Below, in pieces: positions 1 to 8,533 of a stretch of 64,000 nucleotides of DNA. The stretch covers positions 2,793,001 through 2,857,000 of the forward strand of contig NZ_CP021030.1 in NCBI RefSeq assembly GCF_002117485.1. Direction: 5' to 3'. The notes under the pieces are model-generated. The model was not told the DNA's origin and ran no database searches. It saw only the letters and a list, made by a program, of their open reading frames with translations. The stretch comes from Rhizobium sp. NXC14 (GTDB lineage: Bacteria > Pseudomonadota > Alphaproteobacteria > Rhizobiales > Rhizobiaceae). The number at the start of each line of letters is the position of its first letter. The first letter of the stretch is position 1. The position numbers and the translations under genes were made by a program.

Positions 1-685
1 AGCTCATCTCGCCGTTCATCAGCGCCATATGCTTGTCGAGGCCGTTGATGCGCAGGTTCATCTGGTCGAACCAGCCGGCCGCCGGCCACAATTCCTTGGT
101 GCCCATCGCAACCGGCGTGATCCCCGCCGTCTTGCACTTGTCGCCATAGGCCATGAATTCTTCGGCCGTCTTCGGCACCGTCAGGCCATGCTGCTCGAAC
201 ACATCCTTGCGGTAGAACATGCCCCAGAGCGTGCCGCCGGTGGGCAGCCCGTATTGTTTGCCGTCTTCAGTGACGGCGCCGATGGTCGCGCCGAGCACGT
301 CCTTATATTTCTCCTTCTCGACGAGATCGGAAATATCGTCGAACAGGCCGCGCTTGACGAAGGCGCGCATGCGGTTGCCCGAAAACCAGGAGCAAACATC
401 GGGCGCGCCGGCGACCAGATAGTTGCGGATCGCCGTTTTATGGGCCTCATGGTCCATGTTGTTGATGACGACGTTGACGCCGGCTTCCTTGCTGAAGCCA
501 GCAGCAATTGCCTTCAGCGCGTCCAGCGCAGCTGCATTGTTTTCGTCGGAGATCATGGTGACCTCCTGGACCTGCGCGATCGCCGGGATCGGGAAGCTGC
601 CGGTGACGGCAGCGGCAGAAACCAGGCCCGCACCCTTTAGGAAGCGCCTGCGGGTAGTCGACGGAAATTGCTTCAAAAATGCCAT
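1..685 (-). CDS. Sugar ABC transporter substrate-binding protein (C-terminus outside window)
   Basis: This is an extracellular solute-binding protein of the family 1 (sugar) type, which captures a carbohydrate in the periplasm for an ABC importer. Only the first 228 codons are in the window. The start at 685 is preceded by a strong GGGAGGAATTC ribosome site. The N-terminus begins with a twin-arginine-like RRRFLKGAG motif and a hydrophobic stretch ending in IPAIAQ, so Tat export is likely. The mature part has the usual features of the family (VVINNMDHEAHK, GAPDVCSWFSG, YGLPTGGTLWGMFYRKDVFE). The gene is divergent from a ROK repressor, which fits sugar control of the transporter. Permease and ATPase genes would lie to the left, beyond the edge. 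The exact sugar cannot be named. Confidence 0.88.
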   Translation of the reverse strand, partial: MAFLKQFPSTTRRRFLKGAGLVSAAAVTGSFPIPAIAQVQEVTMISDENNAAALDALKAIAAGFSKEAGVNVVINNMDHEAHKTAIRNYLVAGAPDVCSWFSGNRMRAFVKRGLFDDISDLVEKEKYKDVLGATIGAVTEDGKQYGLPTGGTLWGMFYRKDVFEQHGLTVPKTAEEFMAYGDKCKTAGITPVAMGTKELWPAAGWFDQMNLRINGLDKHMALMNGEMS

Positions 686-853
686 TGAATTCCTCCCAGT
701 TGATCGATCGACAACTCCCAGCCATCGCCTTCCCCGTGGAACGACTGACCAGGTTTTGCAACGCGGAGATCACCCGCCAATTCCAGCGATAAAACGCTTG
801 GCTGAGTTGATCCGCAGCGGAACTTATGCATAGATCTTTTCAGCCCGCAATAA

Positions 854-870
854 TTAATTTACAAAATTAA
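854..870. promoter_or_regulatory. Perfect inverted repeat, likely ROK operator
   Basis: TTAATTT-ACA-AAATTAA is a 17-base perfect inverted repeat with a 3-base centre, lying directly upstream of the ROK gene and overlapping its ribosome-site region. AT-rich dyads of this form are typical of operators for Mlc/NagC/XylR-type ROK regulators. A second, imperfect dyad (GTTG...CAAC) sits at 699-715 next to the transporter gene. Autoregulation and control of the divergent transporter are inferred. Confidence 0.55.
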
Positions 871-880
871 GGAATGCATC

Positions 881-2092
881 GTGAAGCTGAAAGGCGACCA
901 GACCACGGCGAGAGCCATGAACCGACGCCTCATCCTCAACCTTCTCCGCCGCGAAGGGCCGAGGAGCCGCGCCGATATCGCGACGGTGATCGGCTTGAGC
1001 CCGGCCGCCGTCACCTTCGTCGTTTCAGACCTGCTGGAGGAAGGCATCGTCACCGAGGGCAAGGCCGTGCCCGGCCTCGCCGGCCGCCGGCCGATCCCAG
1101 TCGAGATCAATTACGAGCATTCGCTCGCCCTCGGCTTCAAGCTGATGGTGGATTCGGTGGAATGCGTGGCGACCGATCTCGCCACCAATCCCGTCGCCGC
1201 CATGCGCGTCGGCCTTGAGGGCCATGATCCGGATTATGTCGCCGACCTGCTCGCCGGCACCGTGCCCGAACTGGTGAAGCTCGCCGGCCGGCCGAAAGCC
1301 AAGCTCGCCGGCATCGGCATCTCCATGCCCGGCGTCATCAACCACGAACAAGCAGCCTGCGTGCGCAGCCACCGCTTCAAATGGGACGACGTCCCCCTCG
1401 CCGCGCTCGTCGCAAGCCGCGTCCACGTGCCGGTCTGGCTTGAAGACGATACCAACGCTTACGCCATCGCCCAGCAGCTCTTCGGCCTCGGCCGCCAGCA
1501 CCGCAACATGGCCGTGCTCGCCGTCGGCGTCGGTATCAGCTGTGCGCTCGTCATCGACGGCAAGCTCTATCGCGGTGCCAATGGCGCTGCCGGCAAGTTC
1601 GGCCACACGCTGTTCGAGGAGAACGGCCGCCTCTGCGAATGCGGCAAGCGCGGCTGCCTGATGGCCTACCACTCCGAACTCTCGATGCTGCGCCGCTGGC
1701 GCGAGGCGACCGGCCGCGGCGAGGAACTCAGCCTCCCCGAACTCCGCGAAGCGCTCGCCTCAGGCGACGCCACCGCCACCGCCCTCGTCGCCCATTCCGG
1801 CCGCGGGATCGGCACCGCACTCGCCAACCTCGTCAACATCACCGACCCCGAAGTCATCGTCGCCGGCGGCGAAGCCGTCTCGCTCGGAGACCCCTTCCTC
1901 ACGCCCTTGCGCGAAGCGCTTGCCGCCCGCACCTTCCGCACCGCCCCGCCGCTGCTGCCCGACTGGGAGGATAACTCCTGGGCTAGGGGCGCGGCTGCGC
2001 TGGTGACGCAGAAGATCTTCGATTTCGAGTCATCGGGCGGGGTGACGGATATTGCGACACTCGGCGTGAGAGGTTCGACGTCGGCGGCTTGA
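881..2092 (+). CDS. ROK family transcriptional repressor
   Basis: This is a 403-residue ROK-family regulator (NagC/Mlc/XylR type) that represses sugar-uptake genes until its sugar ligand binds. An N-terminal winged helix (residues about 15-65, with SRADIATVIGLSPAAVTFVV) is followed by an actin-fold sugar-kinase-like domain. The ROK zinc signature is complete: GH at the start of the segment and CECGKRGCL near residues 248-256. The glycine-rich ATP loop is degenerate, as usual for regulators. The start is GTG at 881, with AAGGA just upstream; an internal ATG at 917 is the alternative. It is divergent from the ABC binding protein, its probable target. The inducer is unknown. Confidence 0.9.
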   Translation: MKLKGDQTTARAMNRRLILNLLRREGPRSRADIATVIGLSPAAVTFVVSDLLEEGIVTEGKAVPGLAGRRPIPVEINYEHSLALGFKLMVDSVECVATDLATNPVAAMRVGLEGHDPDYVADLLAGTVPELVKLAGRPKAKLAGIGISMPGVINHEQAACVRSHRFKWDDVPLAALVASRVHVPVWLEDDTNAYAIAQQLFGLGRQHRNMAVLAVGVGISCALVIDGKLYRGANGAAGKFGHTLFEENGRLCECGKRGCLMAYHSELSMLRRWREATGRGEELSLPELREALASGDATATALVAHSGRGIGTALANLVNITDPEVIVAGGEAVSLGDPFLTPLREALAARTFRTAPPLLPDWEDNSWARGAAALVTQKIFDFESSGGVTDIATLGVRGSTSAA

Positions 2093-2132
2093 GGGTGAGA
2101 GCGACGGGATCTCCCTTGCCGGGGAGCGGTAC

Positions 2133-2314
2133 GGCATACCCCCTCTGCCCTGCCGGGCATCTCCCCCACAAGGGTGGAGATCGGCAAGAGGTTGGACCAT
2201 CGTTCCCTCACCGCCGCAGCGCAGCAGCTATACGGTCTTTGCTTGGGGAAGCCATCGCGCCCATCCGATCTCCCCACCTGTGGGGGAGATGCCCGGCAGG
2301 GCATAGGGGGTGCC
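2133..2314. repeat. RIME-like palindromic element, copy 1
   Basis: Two oppositely oriented arms flank a less conserved centre. The left arm reads GGCATACCCCCTCTGCCC, then GGGCATCTCCCCCACA; the right arm is its reverse complement (TGTGGGGGAGATGCCC, then GGGCATAGGGGGTGCC). The same arms recur at 6565-6726 and 53949-54129. This matches the Rhizobium intergenic mosaic element family, which is known to be scattered between genes. The rest of the 2093-2460 gap (about 145 bases after the element) shows no gene or clear signal. Confidence 0.85.
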
Positions 2315-2460
2315 ACACGGCACGGCGAAAAAGGCCGGCCCCCCGTGACCGCCTCTCTCCCGCCCATCTTCCAGGCCCCGTTGCATTTCGCGCTCACGCG
2401 ACTACTTTTCATGCAAGGCCGCTGCCCTCCGGCGGCGAAGAGATATCACGTGAGCAAACC

Positions 2461-2727
2461 ATGTGCCGAAACATAAAACCCCTGTTCAATTTCGATCCGC
2501 CGGCGACGAACGAAGAGATTCACGATGCCGCGCTCCAATTCGTACGCAAGCTCAGCGGCACGACCAAGCCGTCGAAGCGCAATGAGGCCGCGTTCGAACG
2601 CGCGGTGGGTTCGATCGCTGCCTGCGCCCGCGAACTGCTCGATTCATTGGAGACGTCTCAGCCGCCTCGCGATCGCGAGGAAGAAGCGGCGAAGGCGCGC
2701 GCGAGATCCGCGATGCGGTTCGCGTAG
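2461..2727 (+). CDS. DUF2277 family protein
   Basis: This is an 88-residue cytosolic protein. The N-terminus (MCRNIKPLFNFDPPATNEEI) and the PSKRNEAAFERAV segment match the DUF2277 family, which is widespread in bacteria and has no established function. The C-terminal end is charged and helical (PPRDREEEAAKARARSAMRF). The family length of about 85-90 residues fits the whole reading frame from ATG 2461. The gene stands alone between a RIME element and a cupin gene. Nothing in the context points to a role. Confidence 0.85.
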   Translation: MCRNIKPLFNFDPPATNEEIHDAALQFVRKLSGTTKPSKRNEAAFERAVGSIAACARELLDSLETSQPPRDREEEAAKARARSAMRFA

Positions 2728-2877
2728 GAAACCCCGCTCTTGCAGACTCCCGGTCGGGTCCGCGGATACACTTGCTTACAAAAAGGCAGGTTTCCAGACA
2801 CATGCCTGGTTCAATCATCGACTGAAATGGCGATGCGGCCAACGAGCCGGAACGGTCAATTCAGGAAGGATGACACG

Positions 2878-3264
2878 ATGAAAATGATCCAGGCCATGGC
2901 GCTCGCCTTCGTTCTCGGCGGCGCTGCGGCAGCGCATGCGGAGCAGCCGATAGAGCGCACCGACCTCATCAAGAACGATATAGACGTGCCGGGCCACGAA
3001 GTCGTCCAGGTGCGCGTCGATATCGCCCCGGGCGTTCTCGCGCCGAACCACTCGCATCCGGGCGAAGAGATCGCCTTCGTTCTCGAGGGCACGCTGGAAT
3101 ACAAGCTCGAAGGCAGGGAGCCGGTGACGCTCAAGGCCGGTCAGTCGCTGTTCATTCCCTCCGGCGTGGTGCATTCGGCAAAGAACGTCGGCAGCGGCAT
3201 GGGCTCGGAATTGGCGACTTATATTGTACGCAAGGATGAGGCGCTCGTCGTACCCGCCAAGTGA
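2878..3264 (+). CDS. Secreted cupin-domain protein
   Basis: This is a 128-residue single-domain cupin with a signal peptide (hydrophobic residues 3-18, cleavage after AHA at about residue 21). The metal-site motif runs HSHPGEEIAFVLEGTLEY (cupin motif 1) and later PSGVVHSAKN (motif 2). Cupins of this periplasmic type bind a metal ion and a small ligand, and some have been linked to quenching or dioxygenase roles; no substrate can be named here. AGGAAGGA at 2862-2869 supports the start at 2878. The gene is convergent with the DUF4168 gene. Confidence 0.85.
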   Translation: MKMIQAMALAFVLGGAAAAHAEQPIERTDLIKNDIDVPGHEVVQVRVDIAPGVLAPNHSHPGEEIAFVLEGTLEYKLEGREPVTLKAGQSLFIPSGVVHSAKNVGSGMGSELATYIVRKDEALVVPAK

Positions 3265-3279
3265 GATGACGTCAGGATT

Positions 3280-3310
3280 GGGACGGGCGATTGAAGTTTC
3301 CGTCCGTCCC
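3280..3310 (+). terminator. Possible terminator after the cupin gene
   Basis: The arms GGGACGG (3280-3286) and CCGTCCC (3304-3310) form a stem just downstream of the cupin stop codon. It is followed only by a weak T-rich stretch (TCGTGTCGTTCT), so factor-independent termination is uncertain. Confidence 0.35.
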
Positions 3311-3416
3311 TCGTGTCGTTCTAAGGAAAATGCCGGAGTTCCGCCAACCGCAACCGCAATCGGCTTCCAGGCAGCGCCCGGAACAAACGGCGGGCGCTGC
3401 GGCCTTAGGCACAAGC

Positions 3417-3866
3417 CTATCGCTGCTGCGGCTGCGCCGGCGGCGGGGTGCCGATCTTGTCCAGAACCTTCTTGGCGAGAGCCGGGTCGCTTTGCGCGGC
3501 CGTCAGGATCGAGGAATATTCCTCGACGGAGATGTCGGGAGAGGCCTGGACGGTTTCGACCATCTGCTTCTTGGCTTCATCCTGCAGCTTCTGCTTCGAA
3601 GCCTGATCCTTCGTCGCGTCAATCTTGGCGGAATATTCCTGCCTGACTTTATCGACCTGCACGTAGGCAACGGCAAAGGCCTCGAGTTTCTGATCACTGA
3701 CAGGGGAAGCCGCACCGGTACCACCCTGTCCTTGCATGGGCGCCTGGCCCTGTGCCGGCGGCTGCTGTTGTGCCTGGGCAAGCTCGGTCGCGGATGCCGG
3801 GCTGAGAGCAAGCAGACTGAACACCGCGGCTGTCATCGTTGCGAGGGATGTGTAACGAGTGATCAT
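3417..3866 (-). CDS. DUF4168 domain protein, secreted
   Basis: This is a 149-residue exported protein. It has a signal peptide (residues 1-27, ending PASATELA), a Gln/Pro/Gly-rich linker (residues 30-55), then a helical DUF4168 domain (VSDQKLEAFAVAYVQVDKVR, then a Lys/Gln-rich helix and SDPALAKKVLDKI). A short Pro/Gln tail follows. The family is common in alphaproteobacteria and of unknown function, and is assumed to be periplasmic. AAGGA lies six bases before ATG 3866; an ATG at 3872 is in frame but too close to that site. The 173-base gap to the next gene contains nothing I recognise. Confidence 0.8.
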   Translation of the reverse strand: MITRYTSLATMTAAVFSLLALSPASATELAQAQQQPPAQGQAPMQGQGGTGAASPVSDQKLEAFAVAYVQVDKVRQEYSAKIDATKDQASKQKLQDEAKKQMVETVQASPDISVEEYSSILTAAQSDPALAKKVLDKIGTPPPAQPQQR

Positions 3867-4039
3867 TTTCATTCCTTTTCCGGTGATTTGGACGGCAGCA
3901 AAGACCGCCTCGGTCGATCGCTCAGCCGCTAGAAAAGGCTGGCGAGGTCGCAACGATGAAGGCTGAAAAGGGCTCGGTGCGGCGACAACAGGGCTATTTG
4001 CTGACGATTGAGCGGCAGCTTTGTGGCCTGAGGCAGCCA

Positions 4040-4906
4040 CTACCTCGCGAACTTCCGCGCGCCCATCACGCAGAGAATGACCGCGACCGTCACGCCGAGC
4101 ATGGCCCACGTCACCGGCTCGTGCAGCAGGGTGGCGGCAAGCGCCAGACCGAAGAAGGGCTGGAGCAACTGCAACTGGCCGACGGCGGCGATGCCGCCCT
4201 GAGAGAGGCCGCGATACCAGAAGATGAAGCCGATCAGCATCGAGAACAGCGAGACATAGGCAAGTCCGACGAGCGCCGGCGTTTCTATTCCGGCGAAACT
4301 TGCCGGCCGGTAGATGAACGCGACGGTGATCATGATCGGCAGCGACAGGACCAGCGCCCAGGAAATCACCTGCCAGCCGCCGAGCGTGCGCGACAGCCTG
4401 CCGCCCTCGGCATAACCGAGACCGCAGGCAAGGATTGCCGCAAGCATCAGCAGGTCGCCGACCGGCGAGGCCGTCAGGCCTTGCGTCAGGGCAAAGCCCC
4501 CCACGAGCGTACTGCCGAGAACCGAGAACAACCAGAAGGCCGGCTTCGGCCGCTCACCGCCGCGGATGACGCCGAAGATGGCCGTTGCAAGAGGCAGCAG
4601 ACCGACGAAGACGATCGAATGGGCTGACGTGACATGCTGCAGCGCCAGCGCGGTCAGCAGCGGAAAGCCCATCACGACGCCGAGCGCGACAACGGCGAGC
4701 GAGAGGATATCGCGCCCGGCCGGCCGCTTCTCACGAAAGACGATCAGCAGGCAGAGCGCCAGCAGCCCGGCGATCGCCGCGCGCGCAACGGTCAGGAAGA
4801 CGGGATCGAATTGCGCCACCGCCAAGCGCGTCGCCGGCAGCGAACCGCTGAAGATCACCACACCGATCAAACCATTGACCCACCCTGCCGTCATTCGCTC
4901 CATCAT
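4040..4906 (-). CDS. EamA/DMT family transporter
   Basis: This is a 288-residue inner-membrane protein with about ten transmembrane segments arranged as two EamA repeats (roughly residues 8-135 and 145-283). This is the drug/metabolite transporter superfamily, whose members mostly export amino acids or small metabolites. The end of repeat 2 (GQLQLLQPFFGLALAATLLHEP) is characteristic. The GGAAGGA upstream of ATG 4906 favours that start over an upstream GTG at 4924. It is divergent from a MocR-type regulator, a common pairing in which the regulator senses a PLP-binding amino compound and controls the exporter. The substrate is unknown. Confidence 0.87.
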   Translation of the reverse strand: MMERMTAGWVNGLIGVVIFSGSLPATRLAVAQFDPVFLTVARAAIAGLLALCLLIVFREKRPAGRDILSLAVVALGVVMGFPLLTALALQHVTSAHSIVFVGLLPLATAIFGVIRGGERPKPAFWLFSVLGSTLVGGFALTQGLTASPVGDLLMLAAILACGLGYAEGGRLSRTLGGWQVISWALVLSLPIMITVAFIYRPASFAGIETPALVGLAYVSLFSMLIGFIFWYRGLSQGGIAAVGQLQLLQPFFGLALAATLLHEPVTWAMLGVTVAVILCVMGARKFAR

Positions 4907-5104
4907 GCATTCCTTCCGAGACACATGCCGTCGAAACCCTGCGGCCTTGAGAGAACGGCATGCATAAACAATAACCTGAGGCGCGTTAGTTGAATCGAAT
5001 TCGCAAGAACGGGCCGTCCAGTCTTATCCGCCAAAACCGATAGCCACGACAGTGACGGTCTGATACGATTTTGCAAAACTGTTATGGTTCAAAAGGCAGT
5101 ACGG

Positions 5105-6505
5105 ATGAACGAAGAGATAGCGGGACGCACGCGCGTCGAGATGGTGATGACGACGATCCGGCAGCGCATTGCCGGTCGCAGCCTGACGCCAGGGGCAAGG
5201 CTGCCCTCGGTGCGCGGCCTCGCAGCCAGCATGAAGCTCTCGACTTCGACCGTTGTCGACGCCTATGAGCGCCTGGTCGCCGAAGGCGCGATCATGTCCC
5301 GGCCGGGCTCCGGCTTCTATGTCGCCAACCAAGCGGCCCCCTTCGCGCTGACCGAGGCCGGACCGAAGCTCGACCGCGCCGTCGACCCCTTCTGGATTTC
5401 GCGGCAATCGCTGGAGGCGGATGAAGCCGATCTGAAGCCCGGCTGCGGCTGGCTGCCGCCCTCCTGGCTGCCCGGCGAGGGCGTGCGCCGGGCACTCAGA
5501 ACGCTTGCGCGCGCCGAGGGGAAGGCCCTTGCCGATTACGGCTCGCCGCTCGGTCTGCCGCCGCTGCGCCAGCTGATTTCGCGGCGCATGGGCGAGCGTG
5601 GCATCGAGGCCTCGCCGGATCAGATCCTGCTCGCCGAGTCTGGCACGCAGGCCATCGACCTTCTCTGCCGTTTCCTGCTCGAACCCGGCGACACGGTGCT
5701 GGTCGACGACCCCTGCTACTTCAACTTTCACGCATTGCTGCGCGCCCACCGGGCGAAGATCGTCGGCGTGCCCTACACACCGTCAGGCCCCGATCTCGAA
5801 CTCTTCGCACAGACGCTCGCCGAACATCGACCCCGGCTCTACATCACCAACTCGGCCATCCACAATCCCACCGGCGCGACACTCTCTCCCGTCACGGCCC
5901 ACCGGGTGCTGAAGTGCGCCGAGCAGTTCGACCTCACCATCGTCGAGGACGATATCTTCGCCGATTTCGAATATGTGGCAGCGCCCCGCCTCGCCGCTTT
6001 CGACGGGCTCGAGCGGGTCATCCATATCGGCAGCTTTTCCAAAACGCTTTCGGCCTCCGCCCGCTGCGGCTTCATCGCCACCAGGCCCGAATGGATCGAG
6101 GGCCTCACCGACCTCAAGATCGCCACTTCCTTCGGCGGCGGCCGGATGACGGCCGAGCTGGTGCTCAACGTCTTGAGCGACGGCGGCTACCGCAAACACA
6201 TGGAAATGCTCAGGCAGCGGCTGGCGCGCGTCATGAGCGAAGTCTCCGCGCGCCTAAAAAGTTCGGGGATAAAACCCTGGCTTGAGCCCCAGGCCGGCAT
6301 GTTCCTCTGGTGCCGACTGCCGGACGGCCTCGACGCAGCTGATGTCGCGCGGGCGGCGTTGGAAAAGCGGATCGTGCTGGCGCCGGGCAATGCGTTCAGC
6401 CTGTCGCAATCGGCGACGAATTTCATGCGGTTCAATGTGTCGCAGACGCTGGATGAGAGAGTGTTTGCGGCGTTGGGGGACGTGTTGGGAAAGGCCGCAC
6501 GATAA
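5105..6505 (+). CDS. MocR-type GntR regulator with aminotransferase fold
   Basis: This is a 466-residue PLP-dependent transcription factor. An N-terminal GntR winged helix (residues about 10-75; LPSVRGLAASMKLSTSTVVD, GSGFYV) is fused to a fold-type I aminotransferase domain. The PLP-binding lysine lies in GSFSKTLSASARCG, and other cofactor motifs are present (ITNSAIHNPTGATLS, VEDDIFADFEY). Family members (PdxR, GabR, TauR) bind promoter repeats and respond to PLP or an amino compound. An ATG at 5084 is in frame but has no ribosome site; 5105 has AAGG eleven to fourteen bases upstream. A TTTTGCAAAA palindrome at 5069-5078 could be part of its operator. Its divergent DMT neighbour is the likely target. 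Confidence 0.9.
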   Translation: MNEEIAGRTRVEMVMTTIRQRIAGRSLTPGARLPSVRGLAASMKLSTSTVVDAYERLVAEGAIMSRPGSGFYVANQAAPFALTEAGPKLDRAVDPFWISRQSLEADEADLKPGCGWLPPSWLPGEGVRRALRTLARAEGKALADYGSPLGLPPLRQLISRRMGERGIEASPDQILLAESGTQAIDLLCRFLLEPGDTVLVDDPCYFNFHALLRAHRAKIVGVPYTPSGPDLELFAQTLAEHRPRLYITNSAIHNPTGATLSPVTAHRVLKCAEQFDLTIVEDDIFADFEYVAAPRLAAFDGLERVIHIGSFSKTLSASARCGFIATRPEWIEGLTDLKIATSFGGGRMTAELVLNVLSDGGYRKHMEMLRQRLARVMSEVSARLKSSGIKPWLEPQAGMFLWCRLPDGLDAADVARAALEKRIVLAPGNAFSLSQSATNFMRFNVSQTLDERVFAALGDVLGKAAR

Positions 6506-6564
6506 AGCTTACAACACATCCCTCGGAAAAACGGTAGGACATCAGAGCGACCGAAAGGTCATGC

Positions 6565-6726
6565 AGTGCCGGCCATCTCCCCCACAATGAGGGAGATCGG
6601 CTGGAAGCGCCGGTTTCCCCAAACAATAACGCCGCAAACTGCGCAACATTGGTGATCCGCGAAGGTCAGGCCTCCTGCCGATCTCCACCCTTGTGGGGGA
6701 GATAGCCGGCAGGCCAGAGGGGGTGC
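6565..6726. repeat. RIME-like palindromic element, copy 2
   Basis: The left arm (GTGCCGGCCATCTCCCCCAC) and the right arm (GTGGGGGAGATAGCCGGC, then CCAGAGGGGGTGCC) are inverted copies of the unit seen at 2133-2314. The left arm is shorter here. It lies in the gap between the MocR gene and the convergent receiver gene. Confidence 0.82.
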
Positions 6727-6785
6727 CACACAGCACGCCGATCGAATCAGCCAACGATTTCGGACGCGCTGGTCTCGCCCACCCA

Positions 6786-7187
6786 TCAAAACGACCGATT
6801 GAGCGCCTTATCGTTCTCCAGCCGCGTCACGCAGCCCTCCAGCTTGGCAAGCAGCAGGTCGAAGTCGAGCGGCTTCGTCAGATAATCCGCCGCCCCGGCC
6901 CGCAGGCCGGCGAGCGTGTTTTCCCGGTCTGTCAGCGCCGTCAGCATGATGAAGGGAATGTTGGAGAGCTCCGGATGATTGATCTGGATTTCCGCCAGAA
7001 GCTGATGCCCATCCATAACAGGCATGGAAATGTCGCTGATGACGATATCCGGCCATTTCGATAGGATCATTTCCAGGCCTTCTGCGCCGTTCGAGGCCTC
7101 GAGCGTCCTGTAGCCCGCTTCGTTCAACTCTTCGACGAGGAGATTCCGGATCTCGACTTCGTCTTCTATGCACAGGACTGTAACCAT
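6786..7187 (-). CDS. Single-domain response regulator receiver (CheY-like)
   Basis: This is a 133-residue stand-alone receiver domain. The acidic pocket is in CIEDE (residues 6-10), the phosphoryl-accepting aspartate in VISDISMPVMDG (about residue 51), the conserved Thr/Ser in MLTALTD, and the lysine in YLTKPLDF. It has no output domain, so it must act by protein-protein contact or as a phosphate shuttle. It begins 10 bases after the histidine kinase stop, so the two form one operon (kinase first) and probably a cognate pair. The C-terminal 15 residues are a charged helix. Confidence 0.92.
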   Translation of the reverse strand: MVTVLCIEDEVEIRNLLVEELNEAGYRTLEASNGAEGLEMILSKWPDIVISDISMPVMDGHQLLAEIQINHPELSNIPFIMLTALTDRENTLAGLRAGAADYLTKPLDFDLLLAKLEGCVTRLENDKALNRSF

Positions 7188-7197
7188 AAGCTCTTCC

Positions 7198-8403
7198 TTA
7201 AGCTGCGACTTGTTGATCCGACAATAGAGATTCTATTGGCAGAGAAATGGCAAATGTAGTGCCCTTGCCAAGCTCGCTCGTCACCTCGACGGTGCCGCCG
7301 TGGAGCTCGACGACCTGCTTGACGACGTTGAGGCCAAGGCCGGTTCCGGCAATGCCCGTCGCGCTGCGGGCGCGATAATAAGGTTGAAACAGTTTCGGCA
7401 GATCATCCGCGTCCATGCCGATGCCGCTATCGGTAATGGTGATTTCCACCATTTTCTCGTCAACCCGCGCGCGCACATAAATATCAGGCTGATCGGGCGA
7501 ATATTTGATGGCGTTCGAAATCAGATTGGTGAAGACCTGCTCCATCGCGCTTCGGTCGAAGGTCAATATGCCAGGTATGAGCTCGAGATCGAGATGAAAG
7601 ACATGCGAAAGGCTAAGCTCGCGCTGTCGATCGCAGCAGGTGATGAGCAAGACTTTCAGATCACCCTCGCTCCGCTTCAGTATGATCTTTCCGGTTTCGA
7701 GCCGGCCGCTGGCAAGGATGCTCTCCATGAGATCGACCATGCGCACCACCGCGCTGCGGATCACTCCGGCTTTTTCGTGAACATACTCACCGCTGACGTT
7801 GGTCGTCGAGCGGCAGAGCCGCTGGGCGGCCGCGTCGATGATGGCAAGCGGCGTTCGAAATTCGTGCGAAGCCATGGCGACGAACTGGCGCTGCAGCGCA
7901 TTCACCTGGCGTTCGTGCACCAGCAGGCGGTCCAGCTCCTGCCTTTGCCTTTCGATTTCGGCCGTTCGGTCCGCCACCATCTCTTCCAGATGGTTGCGGT
8001 GGCGGGTGAGCTCGGCCTGACTGTCCAGCAGGGTCAGCGAAGTGCGATGCAATCCCCGTCCGAGCCAGAACACCGCAGCGATCAGCAGGGCCAGACAGCC
8101 GAGCCCCGCCGGCGCCACCTGCTGAAGCAGCATGAAGCCCGGGCGGATCGGCTGCCACACGAGATAGCCGACCACCCCACCGTCATGAGACAAGACAGGC
8201 ACTTGCGCCCGCTCGCCGTCACCCTTCGAAGGAGAAAAATGCAATCCTTCCAGCCGCGCATAATGGGCGACGCTTTCAGCAGCCTTTCCGTCGATGAACT
8301 TGACAGAGACGGCGATGAATTCCTTACCCGCCTCGATTTGCATCCTTATCGAACTCGGCAGAATGGGGCGCGCGCTTGTTATCGCCGGTCTGTTGCCGAT
8401 CAT
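7198..8403 (-). CDS. Sensor histidine kinase, N-terminally short (possible truncated gene)
   Basis: From ATG 8403 this encodes 401 residues. The N-terminal 100 residues resemble the C-terminal half of an extracytoplasmic CHASE4-type sensor domain (GNRPAITSARPILPSS, then EFIAVSVKFIDGK). One transmembrane helix follows (about residues 110-128), then a coiled coil, a HisKA domain with the phosphorylated histidine in MASHEFRTPLA, and a HATPase domain (NLISNAIKYS, DSGIGM, GTGLGLNVVK). A full-length CHASE4 kinase would have a first transmembrane helix and about 150 more sensor residues. The frame is open to 8583, but that stretch looks non-coding and runs into the divergent GNAT gene. A 5' deletion is inferred. 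The operon continues into the receiver gene. Confidence 0.8.
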   Translation of the reverse strand: MIGNRPAITSARPILPSSIRMQIEAGKEFIAVSVKFIDGKAAESVAHYARLEGLHFSPSKGDGERAQVPVLSHDGGVVGYLVWQPIRPGFMLLQQVAPAGLGCLALLIAAVFWLGRGLHRTSLTLLDSQAELTRHRNHLEEMVADRTAEIERQRQELDRLLVHERQVNALQRQFVAMASHEFRTPLAIIDAAAQRLCRSTTNVSGEYVHEKAGVIRSAVVRMVDLMESILASGRLETGKIILKRSEGDLKVLLITCCDRQRELSLSHVFHLDLELIPGILTFDRSAMEQVFTNLISNAIKYSPDQPDIYVRARVDEKMVEITITDSGIGMDADDLPKLFQPYYRARSATGIAGTGLGLNVVKQVVELHGGTVEVTSELGKGTTFAISLPIESLLSDQQVAA

Positions 8404-8533
8404 GACCGTGCGTACCCTGGCCAGCTGGCCAAGCGGTTGACACGCAAAAGTTGACGGACGGTGAATTATGCGCTTCGGTGCGTGTCCGCGACATGTCTGT
8501 CTTGGATATCTCGCTGTCTGCGAAGGAGAGCTT

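Noticed and set aside
7300..8454. A 384-codon + strand frame over the histidine kinase gene
   Set aside because: Antisense shadow of a clear HisKA-HATPase protein.
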